From the NCBI GenBank assembly GCA_039654915.1, contig CM077595.1, positions 93,041,501-93,105,500 of the forward strand: a DNA stretch of 64,000 bases, given 5' to 3'. Positions 18,990-30,403 of this stretch are shown piece by piece. Under the pieces are notes generated by a model. It did no database searches and was not told where the DNA came from. It was given only the letters and a program-made list of their open reading frames with translations. A program made the translations under genes and the position numbers. Every line of letters starts with the position of its first letter. Position 1 is the first letter of the stretch. The stretch comes from Aquilaria yunnanensis. Its lineage: Eukaryota > Streptophyta > Magnoliopsida > Malvales > Thymelaeaceae.

Positions 18990-19298
18990 CCTGAGAAACG
19001 AGAACGACGACGGCGCGAGGGGGGGAAAAGGGAGGGGCAGCTGGCGGCACGGCCAGGGGCAGGGGGCGACGGCGTGGGGCACGGGGGGGCGGCCGGCGGC
19101 GAGGGCGGCGCGGCGGCAGGCAGGGGCGGCGCGGCGGCGGGCAGGGGCGGTGCAAGGGGAAAAAGGAAGGTGAGGCGGGGGGAACGGTGTGGGCGGCTGG
19201 CGGCGAGGGCGAGCGCGGCGGCGGCAGGTGCGGCGAGGGGAGGGTACGGCGGCGGCGAACGGCGTAGGGCGGCGGCGGCGGCGGGCGGCGAGGGGCAC

Positions 19299-19338
<40 letters not shown>
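18990..19338. repeat. GC-rich GGCGGC block followed by (GA)n
   Basis: About 300 bp very rich in GGC/GCG, then a GA dinucleotide run at about 19302-19338. It lies just downstream of the LTR TATA box on the minus strand, so it would start the RNA leader. Pro/Arg-rich open frames in it are compositional. Confidence 0.85.
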
Positions 19339-19340
<2 letters not shown>

Positions 19341-19482
19341 ACAGCAGTGAAAAAAAATTTTGGCTTTCTGGGGAAGAAGGGAAGAGGGCTGGGGCTAAGG
19401 GCTGTAATTTTCTCTTTTTTTTGAAACGGAGCTCTAAGTTTTTTTGCTATTTTTTTCTGTGTTCAGCACAAAATTTGGGGGG

Positions 19483-19492
19483 CTATTTATAG
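19483..19492 (-). promoter_or_regulatory. LTR TATA box
   Basis: CTATAAATAG on the minus strand, about 505 bp from the LTR start, within a plain non-repetitive stretch. It is the best candidate for the element's own promoter. Confidence 0.65.
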
Positions 19493-20002
19493 AGGAAGTT
19501 TAGCTGAACTGTTGATGGATAAATTAATAAAAAATTTCAAACTTATCTCTTAAATTGGTAAAATGACAATTTTAGTCCTTTACGTCTCTCAGCCTTTGGA
19601 TAAGTTCCTGAAGCTTCTGATTTTGACAATTTTGTCGTTTTCTGTCAATTTGAGCCAAAAACGTCGGCAGGCTCAAAATTTTATGTGACAAACTGCCAAA
19701 TGCTCCTGGAACTTTCAGAATTTGTCAATTTTGCCTGAAACTTCTTAATTTTGTCATTTTTACCTCAAACTTTTAAATTTTGTCATTTTTATGGAGTTTT
19801 CTTTTTTTCTTTCAAACATACACATATACACACATATATCAAATCTTAAAAAAAATATATATATTTTAAACTAATTAAAAAAAAATTTAGTAATAATAAT
19901 AACAATAATAATAATAATACATTTTTTTTTATTTAATTTTTTTTATTTAATTTTTTTTAAAATTATTTTAATGGCCGGACGAAATTGGGTGTCAACATAA
20001 TT

Positions 20003-22262
20003 GTTTGGATTCGAACCCTATCTAGTTTTTGCTCCACTAAATAAGGAAAAATTGCCAATTGTGACATCACAATACTCTAGTTTTAGAAAAACATGCAAGT
20101 TAACTCTAACATTTTATAAATATACTATACTAGCCATACTTGCAAATGCTTAGAAGAAAACTTGAAGTAACAACAAAATTTTTAGGACCAGTTTGGCTCC
20201 TTTTAAATGACTCATTAATGAGGCACTAATTGGAGCCGAGTTGGCACTTAAGTTTTTGTGGCTACTTTTTATTGAGTGTGAAAAATAGAGAACATATATG
20301 CACGAAGTATTTAATAAGAATGAGGTTTATAATTGAAGAATTTCGGTGAAACAAGCCAGTCTTGAAGATGAAACCTGTTGTACGGTATCCATCATCACCA
20401 CTGTAGGTGAATAGAGCTCCTCCCTCCACAACTGGGACCATAAATATTAATTCCAAGAAAAATTGCACGGTTTTGCGGCCTTCCCCTCTCCATAATTCAC
20501 ACATCATTTTCTCATGATAATTCATGAGCGGTTCCCTGGGACTCCGCCAAAGCTTTTTTCCACCATCCCTCTATTATTTTTCATTCGATTGTTTATCACT
20601 TTCGCCATAAAAAATCGCCGAATTCGTAAGCTAACTCTTTTGAGTAACTTGAGTGCGCGGTACCTAACCTTTAACCATTATTTCATTCTAGTTCATAATC
20701 TATTAAATATTATATTTTAATTTTATATCTATTAAAATTTATTTTATTTTAGTCCTAAATATATTAAAAATATTTTATTTTGATCCTCATTGGATGAAAT
20801 TTGTTAACTCAAAAAATTTGTTTGATAACAATTTTTTAGATCATAATTTAAACTATCTGATAAATTATCTTATAATAAATTTAATATGCATAATAATTTT
20901 TTATAGTTAATGAAAAATTCAAATCACCTTTTTTATTTTTGTAAATTGAACTTATTTTCATTTAAGGAGAAAAATTACTAATTTAAATTGTTTATTTACC
21001 ATAAAAAGTATTAAATTATTTAAATTTACTAAAAGATAGTTATCGAATACTTAAATAAGAATTTCAAAATTCTGTGTTAGACAGTTATTTTGAGTTAATC
21101 AATTTCATTTGGTTAGAGACTTAAAAAAAAATAATTTTAATGTATTTAAGACTAAAACACAACGTTCAATAGATTATGGACTAAAATGAAATTATGATTA
21201 AAGGTTAGAGACCATTTAATGCAATTTATTCTTAACTCTTAAATAGATCAAATATATTATCTTTTGTCCCGGTTAAACAAAATTGAACGGTAATTTCTTT
21301 AACTAAACTTAATTAGATCATGATATGGTACAAAGTATAGTTATTAAAAACATGTTTCGAGTCATAAAAATGGTAACTTTTTATAACTCTAGAGATGAAA
21401 ATCGTGTTGAAATGCAGTAGAAATGGAAGATAAGTAGAAATGTGATTCCAGTCGTAAAAATGTAGAAACGTTGAGATTTAAAACTCTATCTTATTGAGTT
21501 ATTTGGGTTAAAAAATGAACAGAGCTAAAAATCTTTCACGTTTTTTGGCCCAAGTTGCCAAACCTAAAAAAATTAACTCTCATAGTCTCTTTCATCGTAT
21601 TAGCTTTCTCTTACGCATAATGACCCATCTAGCCACTCTTTTTTATTTTTTTGTCTTGGTTCTTTATCTGTTGTAGCTGTTTTTTATGTTTTGTCATTTA
21701 TCTTTCAAATCTCTTCTCAATCTCACAAACACCAAGCAATGACAGTGCATGGATGCCTAATTGTGAAACTTGGTTTTTTTATTTGTCTGTTCATGCATGA
21801 AGGACAATATAACTATTTGTTTATAGTATTGTTGGAGTTCTAATAAGTGATAATATTATAAAATATGAATTTTTTAAGATATTTAAATGGTTATATTTTT
21901 TATAATTTTTTTTCAAGTTTTTTTTGTCTTTTTGGTAGAATCTTACGACTTAACGACTTTTTATGATTTTACGACTCTAGAAATTCAAAACGATTCTAGA
22001 TAAAAACCTACTGTTAATAATCTTGGTACAGAGTGTCAAAGTTAGAGAGAGAAGAAATGATATATGATGAATTTTCTAAGTTTCTATGTTTACTTCTAAA
22101 AACGCTTGAATTGGCCTTCAAATTAAAAGAAAACTCTGGTATATATAGAATTTGTCAAGAAGCCAAATGAAAAGGCCCATAAAAACCAAAGATCTTTATT
22201 TGGCACTTTTCCTATAAATGTACGTGGGTTTTAAGTGTTATACATGTGGCGAGATATATATA
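20003..22262. other. Intergenic, no supported gene
   Basis: AT-rich host sequence flanking the LTR. A minus-strand ATG frame of 87 codons (20262-20525) has no family I recognise and no clear context; it could be an exon or chance. Confidence 0.5.
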
Positions 22263-22613
22263 CTCACACCGTTTCATTTTAGTTGAAACATTTCTCTGGG
22301 TACAGAGATTAAGATGTATGTAATTTGTGTTATTTTTTTTTTCAATTTTATCCATGAAACTAAAATTATTTTTTTTTTAAATTTTGTGTAGTGAGAGTTT
22401 AAATGATTAAAAAATAAATTTTTTTTTGGGGGTTTTGTGAAGAGAGAAATTAAGTGAAGATTAAAAAAAGATTATTTATTAAATTTTGTATAGTGAGAGT
22501 TTAAATGGGGGTAAAAAAATAAATTGATTATTTAAAATTTTATAAAAAAAAATATTTTAACTTTTTTGGGACATAAAAAAAAATATATTTTAACTTAAAT
22601 GAGACGGAGTGAG
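22263..22613. mobile_element. Stowaway-like MITE 1
   Basis: Ends CTCACACCGT... and ...ACGGAGTGAG are inverted copies of each other over about 25 bp, flanked by TA on both sides (22261-22262, 22614-22615). The CTC-CCT-CCGT type end and TA target are typical of Tc1/mariner-derived MITEs. Confidence 0.75.
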
Positions 22614-22615
22614 TA

Positions 22616-23076
22616 CTAGATTAATTTTGTGGCTCAAAACAACCAATACCTATTTTTGAATTAAAATTTAAGAATGTTATCCAATATCCATACGTACAAT
22701 TAAAGTGATTTGTGTTTACATTAAAAATCTTCTATTAAAAGTGTAAGGGTACCATAAGAATTTTCCAATTGTAAGCCCGCGGTGCAGAAAAGAAATTAAA
22801 GTACAAAAGTTGGACGCAAAGTTGTCCAGAAAACGAAACCCTAGCTAGGAGCTAGCAGCCGATATCTATCTGACTACTAATAATTGCATTTCGTAGCTAT
22901 TTCGACGTGAAAAGGACTTGAAACTTAGCCCAGCCTAAGGCCCCGGCAAATCTTCATCGTGATGTTGATAATTCGAAGCACCAATCTGTCCACTATTCCA
23001 ACCTCTAGCCTGTTTTGCTTCTATATTAGCCGTTGAAATTCGCAAGCCATTACTCTTTTGCAACATATATTTTATA
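22616..23076. other. Intergenic, no supported gene
   Basis: Unique-looking sequence without a convincing frame; nothing recognised. Confidence 0.4.
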
Positions 23077-23311
23077 CTTCCTCTATTTCAAATTATTTGT
23101 ACTATTTATTTTTAAATAATTAATCTATAATTTTTTATTTATAGTATTTCAGTATATAAATGAAATATTTCTATATATAAATGATAAATTAAGACCTATA
23201 GTTTCTAAATATATATTATTTAATTTTTTTCTAACAAAAAATAATATAAATAAATTTAAGTTAAATTAGTTAAAAAAATTAAATGGTGCAAAGAAAATGG
23301 GACAGAGGGAG
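23077..23311. mobile_element. Stowaway-like MITE 2
   Basis: Ends CTTCCTCTATTT and AAATGGGACAGAGGGAG form an inverted pair and are flanked by TA. The inner part resembles a remnant at about 52210-52370. Confidence 0.75.
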
Positions 23312-23345
23312 TATATGTTATGAAAATCTGAGATAGGAAATAGTA

Positions 23346-24016
23346 CTCCCTCTGTCCTCTTTTACTTGAAACGTTTTGTTGGGCACACTAATTAAGTCAT
23401 TTACATTTTTTTTTCTTATTCTGCCATTTTCTTCCTTTGCTCATCATCTTCCCCAAATCATCGCTGCCAAATTGTTGATCAAGCCAAATCATCATTTTTG
23501 TGTCGGCTCGACCTCCTCGCCTAGATATCCTTGCAGCCTTGATGTCCTCACCTCACCTCACCTCGCCACCACTCCTCCCCACAACCCAACCTCCCTACCA
23601 CCTTGACCCATAGCCTCTTCATCGCCTCCCGAATCCTCGATCCACATCCTCCTTTCACCACCTTGACCCATGGCCTTCTCTCGCTACCTCAACCCATGCC
23701 GCCACTAGTTATACAATTGTCCTAACCGTCACCGATCGTCGATTTTGCCCACACCTTCAATCGTCAATTGTCCTCACCAGCACTGATTCACCCTTACTGT
23801 CAATCGTCTCATCGGCACCAACTTTGCCATCTTTATCAATCTTCAACCCCTAATTCAATGGCAGAGGAAGAAAGATGGAGATAGAAATCTAAACTGCCTT
23901 GGAGGAAAAAAAGAGTAAAATAGAAAAATAAGTATAAAAGACTTACTAAAAAGAAAAATATTTTTTTTTGACTGTCCAAAAAGAAAAACATTTCATCCTT
24001 TTTAAAATGGAAGGAG
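23346..24016. mobile_element. Stowaway-like MITE 3 with internal non-MITE sequence
   Basis: Starts CTCCCTCTGTCCTC and ends with the inverted GGAAGGAG end, flanked by TA. At 671 bp it is long for a MITE. The middle (about 23460-23850) is C/T-rich and gene-like in composition, so it may be acquired sequence, but I recognise no gene. Confidence 0.65.
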
Positions 24017-24018
24017 TA

Positions 24019-25215
24019 TCAGTTTTGTCCAGCTACCTAGCAGAGTGATTAAGGGACATAAGTAGAGATACAGAGTTTTGACTCTTAGCTTTTATATTTT
24101 TACACAAAATATCATTATTGCTGGTTCAAATATTTTTTAGGTTTTGAAAAAATATGCATTCTTTACTTGAATGGAACACAAAGTGCCATCTAATTTTGTA
24201 TTTTTATAAGAAATCTCTGATTACCAAGAAAAAAATAATTGATCCGGCTAAGCTTAGACACGTTAGGATGACAATTGATTACCAATCATGAAATTTTGTA
24301 AAATATGAGGCAATTAAGGCCAGCGGTGCAAGGCTGAGTTGGTTGGCGTTTTGGTAAACGTCTTTGTACATGTTTCTGTCATACTATACGCTTTTTGTTG
24401 CAAGCGTGCCCAAAAAAATAAAAAAAAAAGGTTAATAAATGCCTTTTTATATGACCTGATCCTTACTCACTTATCTCACTTAAAGATACATGATCATGTC
24501 TAGCCAAATTAAACAAATCCTTTGGATCATGACCTAACAAATCACACAACTGAACAAAAACCAGATAACTTCCTCGTTTGCCGACTTGAACTCCAGCCGG
24601 TTCTCGGTATGTCAGCAAGACCTACTCCGACTTTGGAACTTGCGGCCACGGTATAGAGGAGTTGCCTGCACAATCACTAGAATTTATGATTTTATGATGT
24701 AATAACATTCATAAAAAGCGAGAATATGTAAAAATACATTCTAAACTATTTACTATTTAAGTTCCTGAACCTAAAACTAATAACAGTGATAGAAAAAAAA
24801 AGGCAGTGTTTGAAAAATTATTAAATAAATTGTAATAACCAGTTTTTGACACTTTTGTATCCGGCCCATTTTAAAGCTGTCGATGAAAAATTGCTCTAAA
24901 AAACAGGTAAAGCCACGTACTGGGCCCTTTCTTTTCTTCTCAGTTTCCGCAGCCCAGACGATCCGGCCCACGAGCCTTCCATCCTCCTTTTTCTCTACCC
25001 ACTCGAGCCGAAACTTACGAGTTGCTATCGGGGAAAAATACATGCACTACGAACACCATAAGTCAATCACCATACCGATTGGATCACAAATGATCAAGAA
25101 TATTACAAGTATCATAGCCTCTGAGAAGTTTGAAATCCATGGAACAACATGCCTGCTTTCTTCTGGCATTCAATCCGAAGACAAAGAAATGGCGAGGTTA
25201 CCAAAACACGTAGTC
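24019..25215. other. Intergenic downstream of the PPR gene
   Basis: No supported gene. A balanced-composition stretch near 24560-24670 looks coding-like but has no recognised product. A plus-strand frame at 24883-25746 is mostly antisense to the PPR gene. Confidence 0.45.
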
Positions 25216-26832
25216 TCAACTCAATTTTGCTCCTGTCAAAGGAGTTCTCCTGAGCTTTTCAACTTTTCTAGCCAAACTCAGAGCAGTATCTTTCTTCCCT
25301 GCTTCAATCAGATTCTGCTTCAGATTACTGAACAAATTAGCTGGGGGTCGGATGCCTGTGTCCAGCATCTCTTGGAAGTACTTGCAAGCATCATCGAACC
25401 TGCTCTCATGGCACAATGCCGTAATCACAGTGGAGAACATATGCATTCCAGGAAGCAAGCCCTTGCCCTTCATCTCATCCCAGAGCTCTATCACTTTATT
25501 CACTTGATCCGCATTGCAGAACATCCTAACGACAATCTCATACGTACTAAGAGTTGGCTCACAGCCTTGTTGGCTCTTCATTCTCTGGAAAACCAAGTAA
25601 GCGTCATTGATTTTCCCAGCCTTGATCAAATGGTGGAGGATTATATCATAAGTTCGCGAATTAGGACCAACACCATCTTTCCTCATCTTATCAATCACCT
25701 TGCATGCTTCGGAGATTCGCATCGACCAGCAATAAGCTCCCACTAGAGCATTGTAGGTGGGTGCCTCGGGAGCAAAGCTGGTCTTCTTCGACTGCTCGAA
25801 GAACTCGAGAGCTTCTTGTAGTCTCTTAGCAGAGCCTAGTGCATTGATTAAAGTACAGAAAATGTGAGGGCTAGGCTTGCATCCCTTTGCCTCCATCTCA
25901 CGGAACAACTCAAGTGCTTTGTTGTATTTCTTAGCCTTACAATAAGCATTTATTAGAATGCCATAGGTCACCGTATCAGGCTCAAAACCTTCATCTGCCA
26001 TCTCCCTGTAAACCTCATCGAGCCTCAACAAGTTCTGTTCTTGTCCCCACCCTTCTAACAGAATAGTGTACGACTTGACATCGGGCTCAAACCTTTTCTT
26101 TTTCGTTTTATCGAACACTTGGTGTGCCTTCTTAACTTGCCTAGATTTGCACAATGTGTCAAACAAGCGGTTGAAATCCGACTGTTCGAGCTTCAATCCG
26201 AACTCCTCCATCTTCTCAAAGGCCTCTATCGCCTCGTCAACCTTCCGGGCTCTCGCGTATCTGTGAATAATCAAAGCAAACGTTTCCTTCGTCAACAATT
26301 TCCTTGTCTTCATTTCGCCAACCACATCCCATATCAGCCTGAACTGCCTGATCTTTCCCAGAGCTTCGATCAAAGCGTTGTAAATCTCTGAGCTATACTT
26401 AAACCCGTTCTGCTTCTCTGCCCATCTGAAGAAGGACAAGGCTATAACACCTGCGTTGCTTAGTCTCGTCAAAACCACCATGACAAGTTCGGGAGACAGC
26501 TCAATCGAAGCAGAGTCAAGAAGCTTAGCATAGCCAGAACTGACGTTATTTGAAAGAATGTTGCAGATTTTCACAGCGTCTTCTGTGATTCTATCTGGTT
26601 CCGCTTCTGGGTTCTTGTAAGGAACGGTCAACGACAACTGGGTCTGAGCCAACTCATTGAGGATCGGTCCGGACTCGGATAATTTTCGATGGCCCTGTAC
26701 TGGATTGGTTACAAAAGTTTGATCCTTCACGGTTCCATGTGACTTGGTCACTATGGGTCGAACAAGGATGGATTTGATGAGGGGTTTGCTGATGCTTTTG
26801 CGAGTAAAATTGCGATACAAACAAAGACCCAT
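25216..26832 (-). CDS. Pentatricopeptide repeat protein, P class, mitochondrial type
   Basis: PPR proteins bind specific organellar RNAs and affect their processing or stability. This 538-residue single-exon protein begins at the ATG at 26832; the frame runs on to 26937 but has no further ATG and enters a transposon end. The N-terminus is rich in Arg/Ser/Lys without acidic residues (MGLCLYRNFTRKS), as in mitochondrial targeting peptides. From about residue 150 it has a long run of 35-residue PPR units (for example SYTILLEGWGQ, TYGILINAYCKA, TYNALVGAYCW) to near the C-terminus, without E or DYW editing domains. It closely resembles the Arabidopsis protein annotated as At1g71060, from memory. 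It is intact and looks like a functional host gene. Confidence 0.9.
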   Translation of the reverse strand: MGLCLYRNFTRKSISKPLIKSILVRPIVTKSHGTVKDQTFVTNPVQGHRKLSESGPILNELAQTQLSLTVPYKNPEAEPDRITEDAVKICNILSNNVSSGYAKLLDSASIELSPELVMVVLTRLSNAGVIALSFFRWAEKQNGFKYSSEIYNALIEALGKIRQFRLIWDVVGEMKTRKLLTKETFALIIHRYARARKVDEAIEAFEKMEEFGLKLEQSDFNRLFDTLCKSRQVKKAHQVFDKTKKKRFEPDVKSYTILLEGWGQEQNLLRLDEVYREMADEGFEPDTVTYGILINAYCKAKKYNKALELFREMEAKGCKPSPHIFCTLINALGSAKRLQEALEFFEQSKKTSFAPEAPTYNALVGAYCWSMRISEACKVIDKMRKDGVGPNSRTYDIILHHLIKAGKINDAYLVFQRMKSQQGCEPTLSTYEIVVRMFCNADQVNKVIELWDEMKGKGLLPGMHMFSTVITALCHESRFDDACKYFQEMLDTGIRPPANLFSNLKQNLIEAGKKDTALSLARKVEKLRRTPLTGAKLS

Positions 26833-26889
26833 TAGGGGAACTGGTGGACTCGAACCAGGAAGAGATGAATCTTGTGTTGGCGTAAATGG

Positions 26890-27780
26890 ATAGGCAAATA
26901 TAACGAATAAACCACTATTTTTTTTGAGGCAGCCCAATTCACCCAGTAATATTGTTTTGGGCCAAATAAACCACTAAAGTTATTGAGTTAGACCGAGTTA
27001 TCCACTATTGTTACGATTAGCAATTTTCAGTCCTAAAACTTTGCTAATTTTTCTACTTCAATCCTATACTTTTACATTTTTTTATATAAATCTTACAGTT
27101 TTACTAACATCTACTTTGTTAGTAGGTAAAATAGACGAGCAACGGCCCATTCTAGGGGCAACGTGCTACCACCATGAGCCACCATTGGTAGGGGTGGTGA
27201 GGCCGTTAGGGGATCGAGACCTCATTGGCATTGCTCTTGTGGCCTTTCCAAACTTGCATTCATCAAGATTCTCGATGACTCTTGGGGCAACCAAACTCCG
27301 TCGAACGACAATGAAATCAGAGGGTTTTGCTTCTTAAAACCCGCTAAATACAGATGAATCACTCCCACTCATCAATTTCACACACAAAGCATTTGATTTA
27401 AAAAATTTAAGTTAGAGTTCATAAACAATCTTAAAACCCTAGAACTGATTCGATTCCAAATATACAAAATCGAGCCCTCAAACCATAGGTTATTGTTTTT
27501 CGGCCTGGATACTACAAAATTGAGCCATCTACTAGCGCTTTTCATGAACGGAGGTGGCTAGAGATCCTTGAATTCGGCCTCTATAGCTTTTTTCATGTTT
27601 TTTGTCTGATTCATAGTTATAGGACTAATATAGAAAATTGCCATTTCAAACGGTATATTTGACAAGTTAATGGCCCATTTGAGCTAATTTTAAAATATTA
27701 ATGATTTACTTGGAAAAAAAACATTAGTAATCAATTTGGGCCAACCCATAAACATTAATGGTTTACTCGTTATTTTTGCC
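26890..27780. mobile_element. TIR element inserted upstream of the PPR gene
   Basis: Left end AGGCAAATATAACGAATAAACC and right end (inverted) GGCAAAAATAACGAGTAAACC match, with further inverted similarity over about 120 bp, both arms mentioning 'gggcca'. The direct repeat TAAATGG lies on both sides (26883-26889, 27781-27787). At about 0.9 kb with no transposase it is non-autonomous. It lies 58 bp from the PPR start codon. Confidence 0.65.
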
Positions 27781-27787
27781 TAAATGG

Positions 27788-28848
27788 TTGATATGAACTT
27801 GAAGTTTGAATTTAATTCAAATTCTTATTTTGGGTAAATTCTATTGAGGTCACCAAGTATATTCTCATGTCATAAATAGGTCCATTTTTCCTCAAATTCA
27901 TAATCTTACAGCCTGTTCAGTTTAATTTAATAGCACCCAATTAATGTGTTTTATTCAATAAGCCTTAAAATTTGGTGTCAGGTCAGGCTCATTGAATGCT
28001 ATTTGCCCTTGAAGTTGAGTAAAATAAGAAGTTTTTCATTGTTTCCTCAGCCTCCCCAAACACCCGATGCTTCAACTTTACAATATCTCCCACATACGTC
28101 TCAAACTTTTCTTTCCTCTCCACCTAGCAGCTACCCTGGCCAATCTTCCTCAATGCAAATGTCATCTTGTTTGCCACCACTACAATTGCTGCCACCAAGC
28201 CATATTTTAATCCTCCTTCACTTAAGCATTTCCCAAAGTTTTTTGGGACCATGCCAATGCTTTTGGGACTCACAACAATGCTGGTGATATTTGTGTCGGA
28301 GATGTTTAGTTGGGTGATGAATTGAGCAGAGATGGTTTTTGTGAAGATTCATATTTTCTAAGAGAGACTCTACTTTTTTATTAATCAAAACTGGAGACTC
28401 TGTGAAGAGACGTTGGTGGCAACCTATTCAATAGATTTAAAGAAAAAAGGTCGAGTTGTGGGCAACCAAAAAAGTGGTGGGATTAGCTATGAGTTTCTCA
28501 ATAATTCAAGATAGGAAGCACAAAGGGCATACTATAATTTTAATGTAATTTTTGGGGCAAAAATTTTCCACACAAGACATGGATTGGACTCATGTATGAA
28601 AAATGCATTAATTCGTCTGATTTAAAGCAAAATGGTTTGGCCCTTAAAATTTCATGCCATATATCATATAATGCATTTTAATTAGGTCATTCATGTTACA
28701 TTCACAATTAAATTGACAAAAAATGCTAAGGTGACAAAAATTAGCAATAAAATGGATCTTACAATAAAAGGTACTTACAATTTACCCTTGAAGTTTAGGT
28801 AATATTACAGTTTACACCCTTATGTTTCAGAACTATAAACACTTATGC
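27788..28848. other. Intergenic, no supported gene
   Basis: AT-rich. A plus-strand Pro/Ser-rich frame at 27946-28287 has no recognised domain. Confidence 0.4.
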
Positions 28849-29822
28849 CAAAATGGGGGTGAAAAGAGATTGGGTTTTTTTTTTCAGGTAGCTCGAGTTG
28901 AGAGATTTTGAGTCGAGCCTATTCGAGCTTGAGCTTGAGCTTAGGCTAGAGTCGGAAAATAGGCTCAAGTTTGAACATATCTGGCCCCATAAGCTCGCAA
29001 GCCTAACAGGGCTTACCTTGATCCATTTCCCATTAACCCATAAGTCTTAAACTTGACTCTTTAGTCCAACCAAGCCTAATACCTAAACCTTACCAAACTA
29101 AATCCCATTCCCACTCACCCAGTCAGCCACCACCGAGAAAGTCAAAACACGTTAGATGATGATCGCCGCCGCCTAGGAACCACCTAAGGATCTCACCTCC
29201 AATTTTGCTTACCCGACGCCACAAGGTCCAACAATAGCCACAATCGACACATGAAGCTTTGTAAATGGTGGCCAAGGGTTGAATCCCCAAGCAGATGTTG
29301 AACGCTGGAGACGAGATCATCTACGCCCAAGCTAGATTTATCTAGTTTCTTTACTGCCACCTGATCGCAAATCTGGATTTCCTCACTCTAGCCAATTTTG
29401 TGATTTTATTCGGTTGTATGATTGAATCCCCCATGAGTTAGATTGTGGTGGCTTAGAAATCGATGCTGCAGTTGGTAGAGGATGGGCTACAGTGGCTCCA
29501 TAGTCAAAGTGGGGAAATTGATGGCTCAGTTGTGAAGTTTAGAAAATTGGGGTAAAGTAGCAAAGGATTAGAAAGTTTGGCATAGGTTCTTTAATTTTCA
29601 TATAGAAAATTCCACATTCAGTCCCCCATATTTTTCTACATTTTTATTATGCCACTAACAATTTATATATGTCATTCAAGACTAGAAAGCTTTTGTGTCG
29701 ACCTCAAGCCTAAAAAATTAGGCTCGAGTAATTCGAGTTTGAGCCCGAGTAATACTGAATGACAAAGAGGCCGAGATTGATCCCAGTAGGCTTGGGTTTA
29801 GCCCGGCCCATTTTCACCCTTA
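28849..29822. mobile_element. Inverted-repeat element, hAT-like ends
   Basis: The left part (GGGTGAAAA..., then 'gctcgagttgag', 'gagcttgagcttgagc') is mirrored at the right ('aggctcgagtaattcgag', ending TTTTCACCC). The inverted similarity spans roughly 120 bp. No clear target duplication was found. Confidence 0.45.
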
Positions 29823-30403
29823 CACTAAAACCAACCACCATCAAGCCCCCTAGACACCCGCATGTTAACTATAGAATTTTTCTCTCTTTCCAACCTAAAT
29901 AATCTAGGGAACGTCATTTCTAGAGCTATATCACTCAACCAAACATTTTTCCAAAAGCTAATTTTCACCCCATTCCCCTTCTTTCATTTAAATGAATTTA
30001 CAAATAAGATCACACTCCCTTCAATCTCTTCACCCGCTTGGATAACTGACCCCTACACCCTTTATATGCTGATAATCATTTTCATCTCTCAAGCCTCCAT
30101 CAATCCCATATAAACACATGATCGCCTTTCTCTATAAAGCATTTTCCCTTTCAAAATTGCCATCACCATTTACTTAGCAAAATAAGATTTTTTCTTCTCA
30201 AACAACCCACATTCAAACCCTTATGATTTTTAACATTAACACCTTACTCCATTTAACCCAAGAAATCTTCCTACCTTCCCCTAAAACCCCCAAATTTTTT
30301 TTGAGAGAATACTCTCAAGTGAATTTATAACTCTCACAATAACCTGAAACATAAATAAGAATGAGCCAGAAAGAATGGGACAAACGATTTGGATTCCCGA
30401 AAT
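29823..30403. other. Intergenic, no supported gene
   Basis: A plus-strand frame at 29862-30113 is unrecognised. The sequence changes at about 30404 to the dispersed repeat shared with 62.2-64 kb. Confidence 0.4.

Larger units (their letters stand above)
1..19997 (-). mobile_element. Tat/Ogre-lineage Ty3/gypsy LTR retrotransposon, 3' LTR outside window
   Basis: The order, read on the minus strand, is 5' LTR, primer-binding site, extra ORF1, gag-protease, intron, RT-RNaseH-second RNaseH-integrase, tandem-repeat-rich 3' region. An ORF upstream of gag, a second archaeal-type RNase H after the first, an intron between protease and RT, and a long 3' region with tandem repeats are established marks of Tat/Ogre elements. 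All core ORFs are open, which suggests a fairly recent insertion. No second copy of the LTR occurs between 1 and 6456, so the 3' end must lie to the left or be deleted. That positions 1-6456 belong to the element rests on strand, continuity and repeat content; it is an inference. The 4-5 bases after 19997 (taatt) are the candidate target duplication but cannot be checked here. Confidence 0.85.
15903..19997 (-). repeat. 5' LTR of the Ogre element (4095 bp)
   Basis: In the element's direction it starts TGTTGACACC at 19997 and ends CGTTGCCACA at 15903, an imperfect TG...CA inverted end, three bases from the primer-binding site. 'TGTTGACACCCAATTT' is a common start of Tat LTRs. A TATA box at 19483-19492 splits it into about 0.5 kb of U3 and about 3.5 kb of R-U5. 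It contains the hairpin family (16176-17824), a pyrimidine-rich tract (16500-16900), a 47-bp array and a GC-rich block. No long gene lies inside; the open frames in the GC-rich part are low-complexity. Confidence 0.85.

Noticed and set aside
18874..19424. Pro/Arg- and Gly/Ala-rich frames on both strands
   Set aside because: GGCGGC-rich composition within the LTR leader; open in several frames at once.
24883..25746. Plus-strand 287-codon frame
   Set aside because: Mostly antisense to the PPR gene, whose minus-strand repeats are clear.
26833..26937. 35-residue N-terminal extension of the PPR protein
   Set aside because: Begins at TTG, has no ATG and runs into a transposon-adjacent sequence; the ATG at 26832 gives a normal targeting-type N-terminus.
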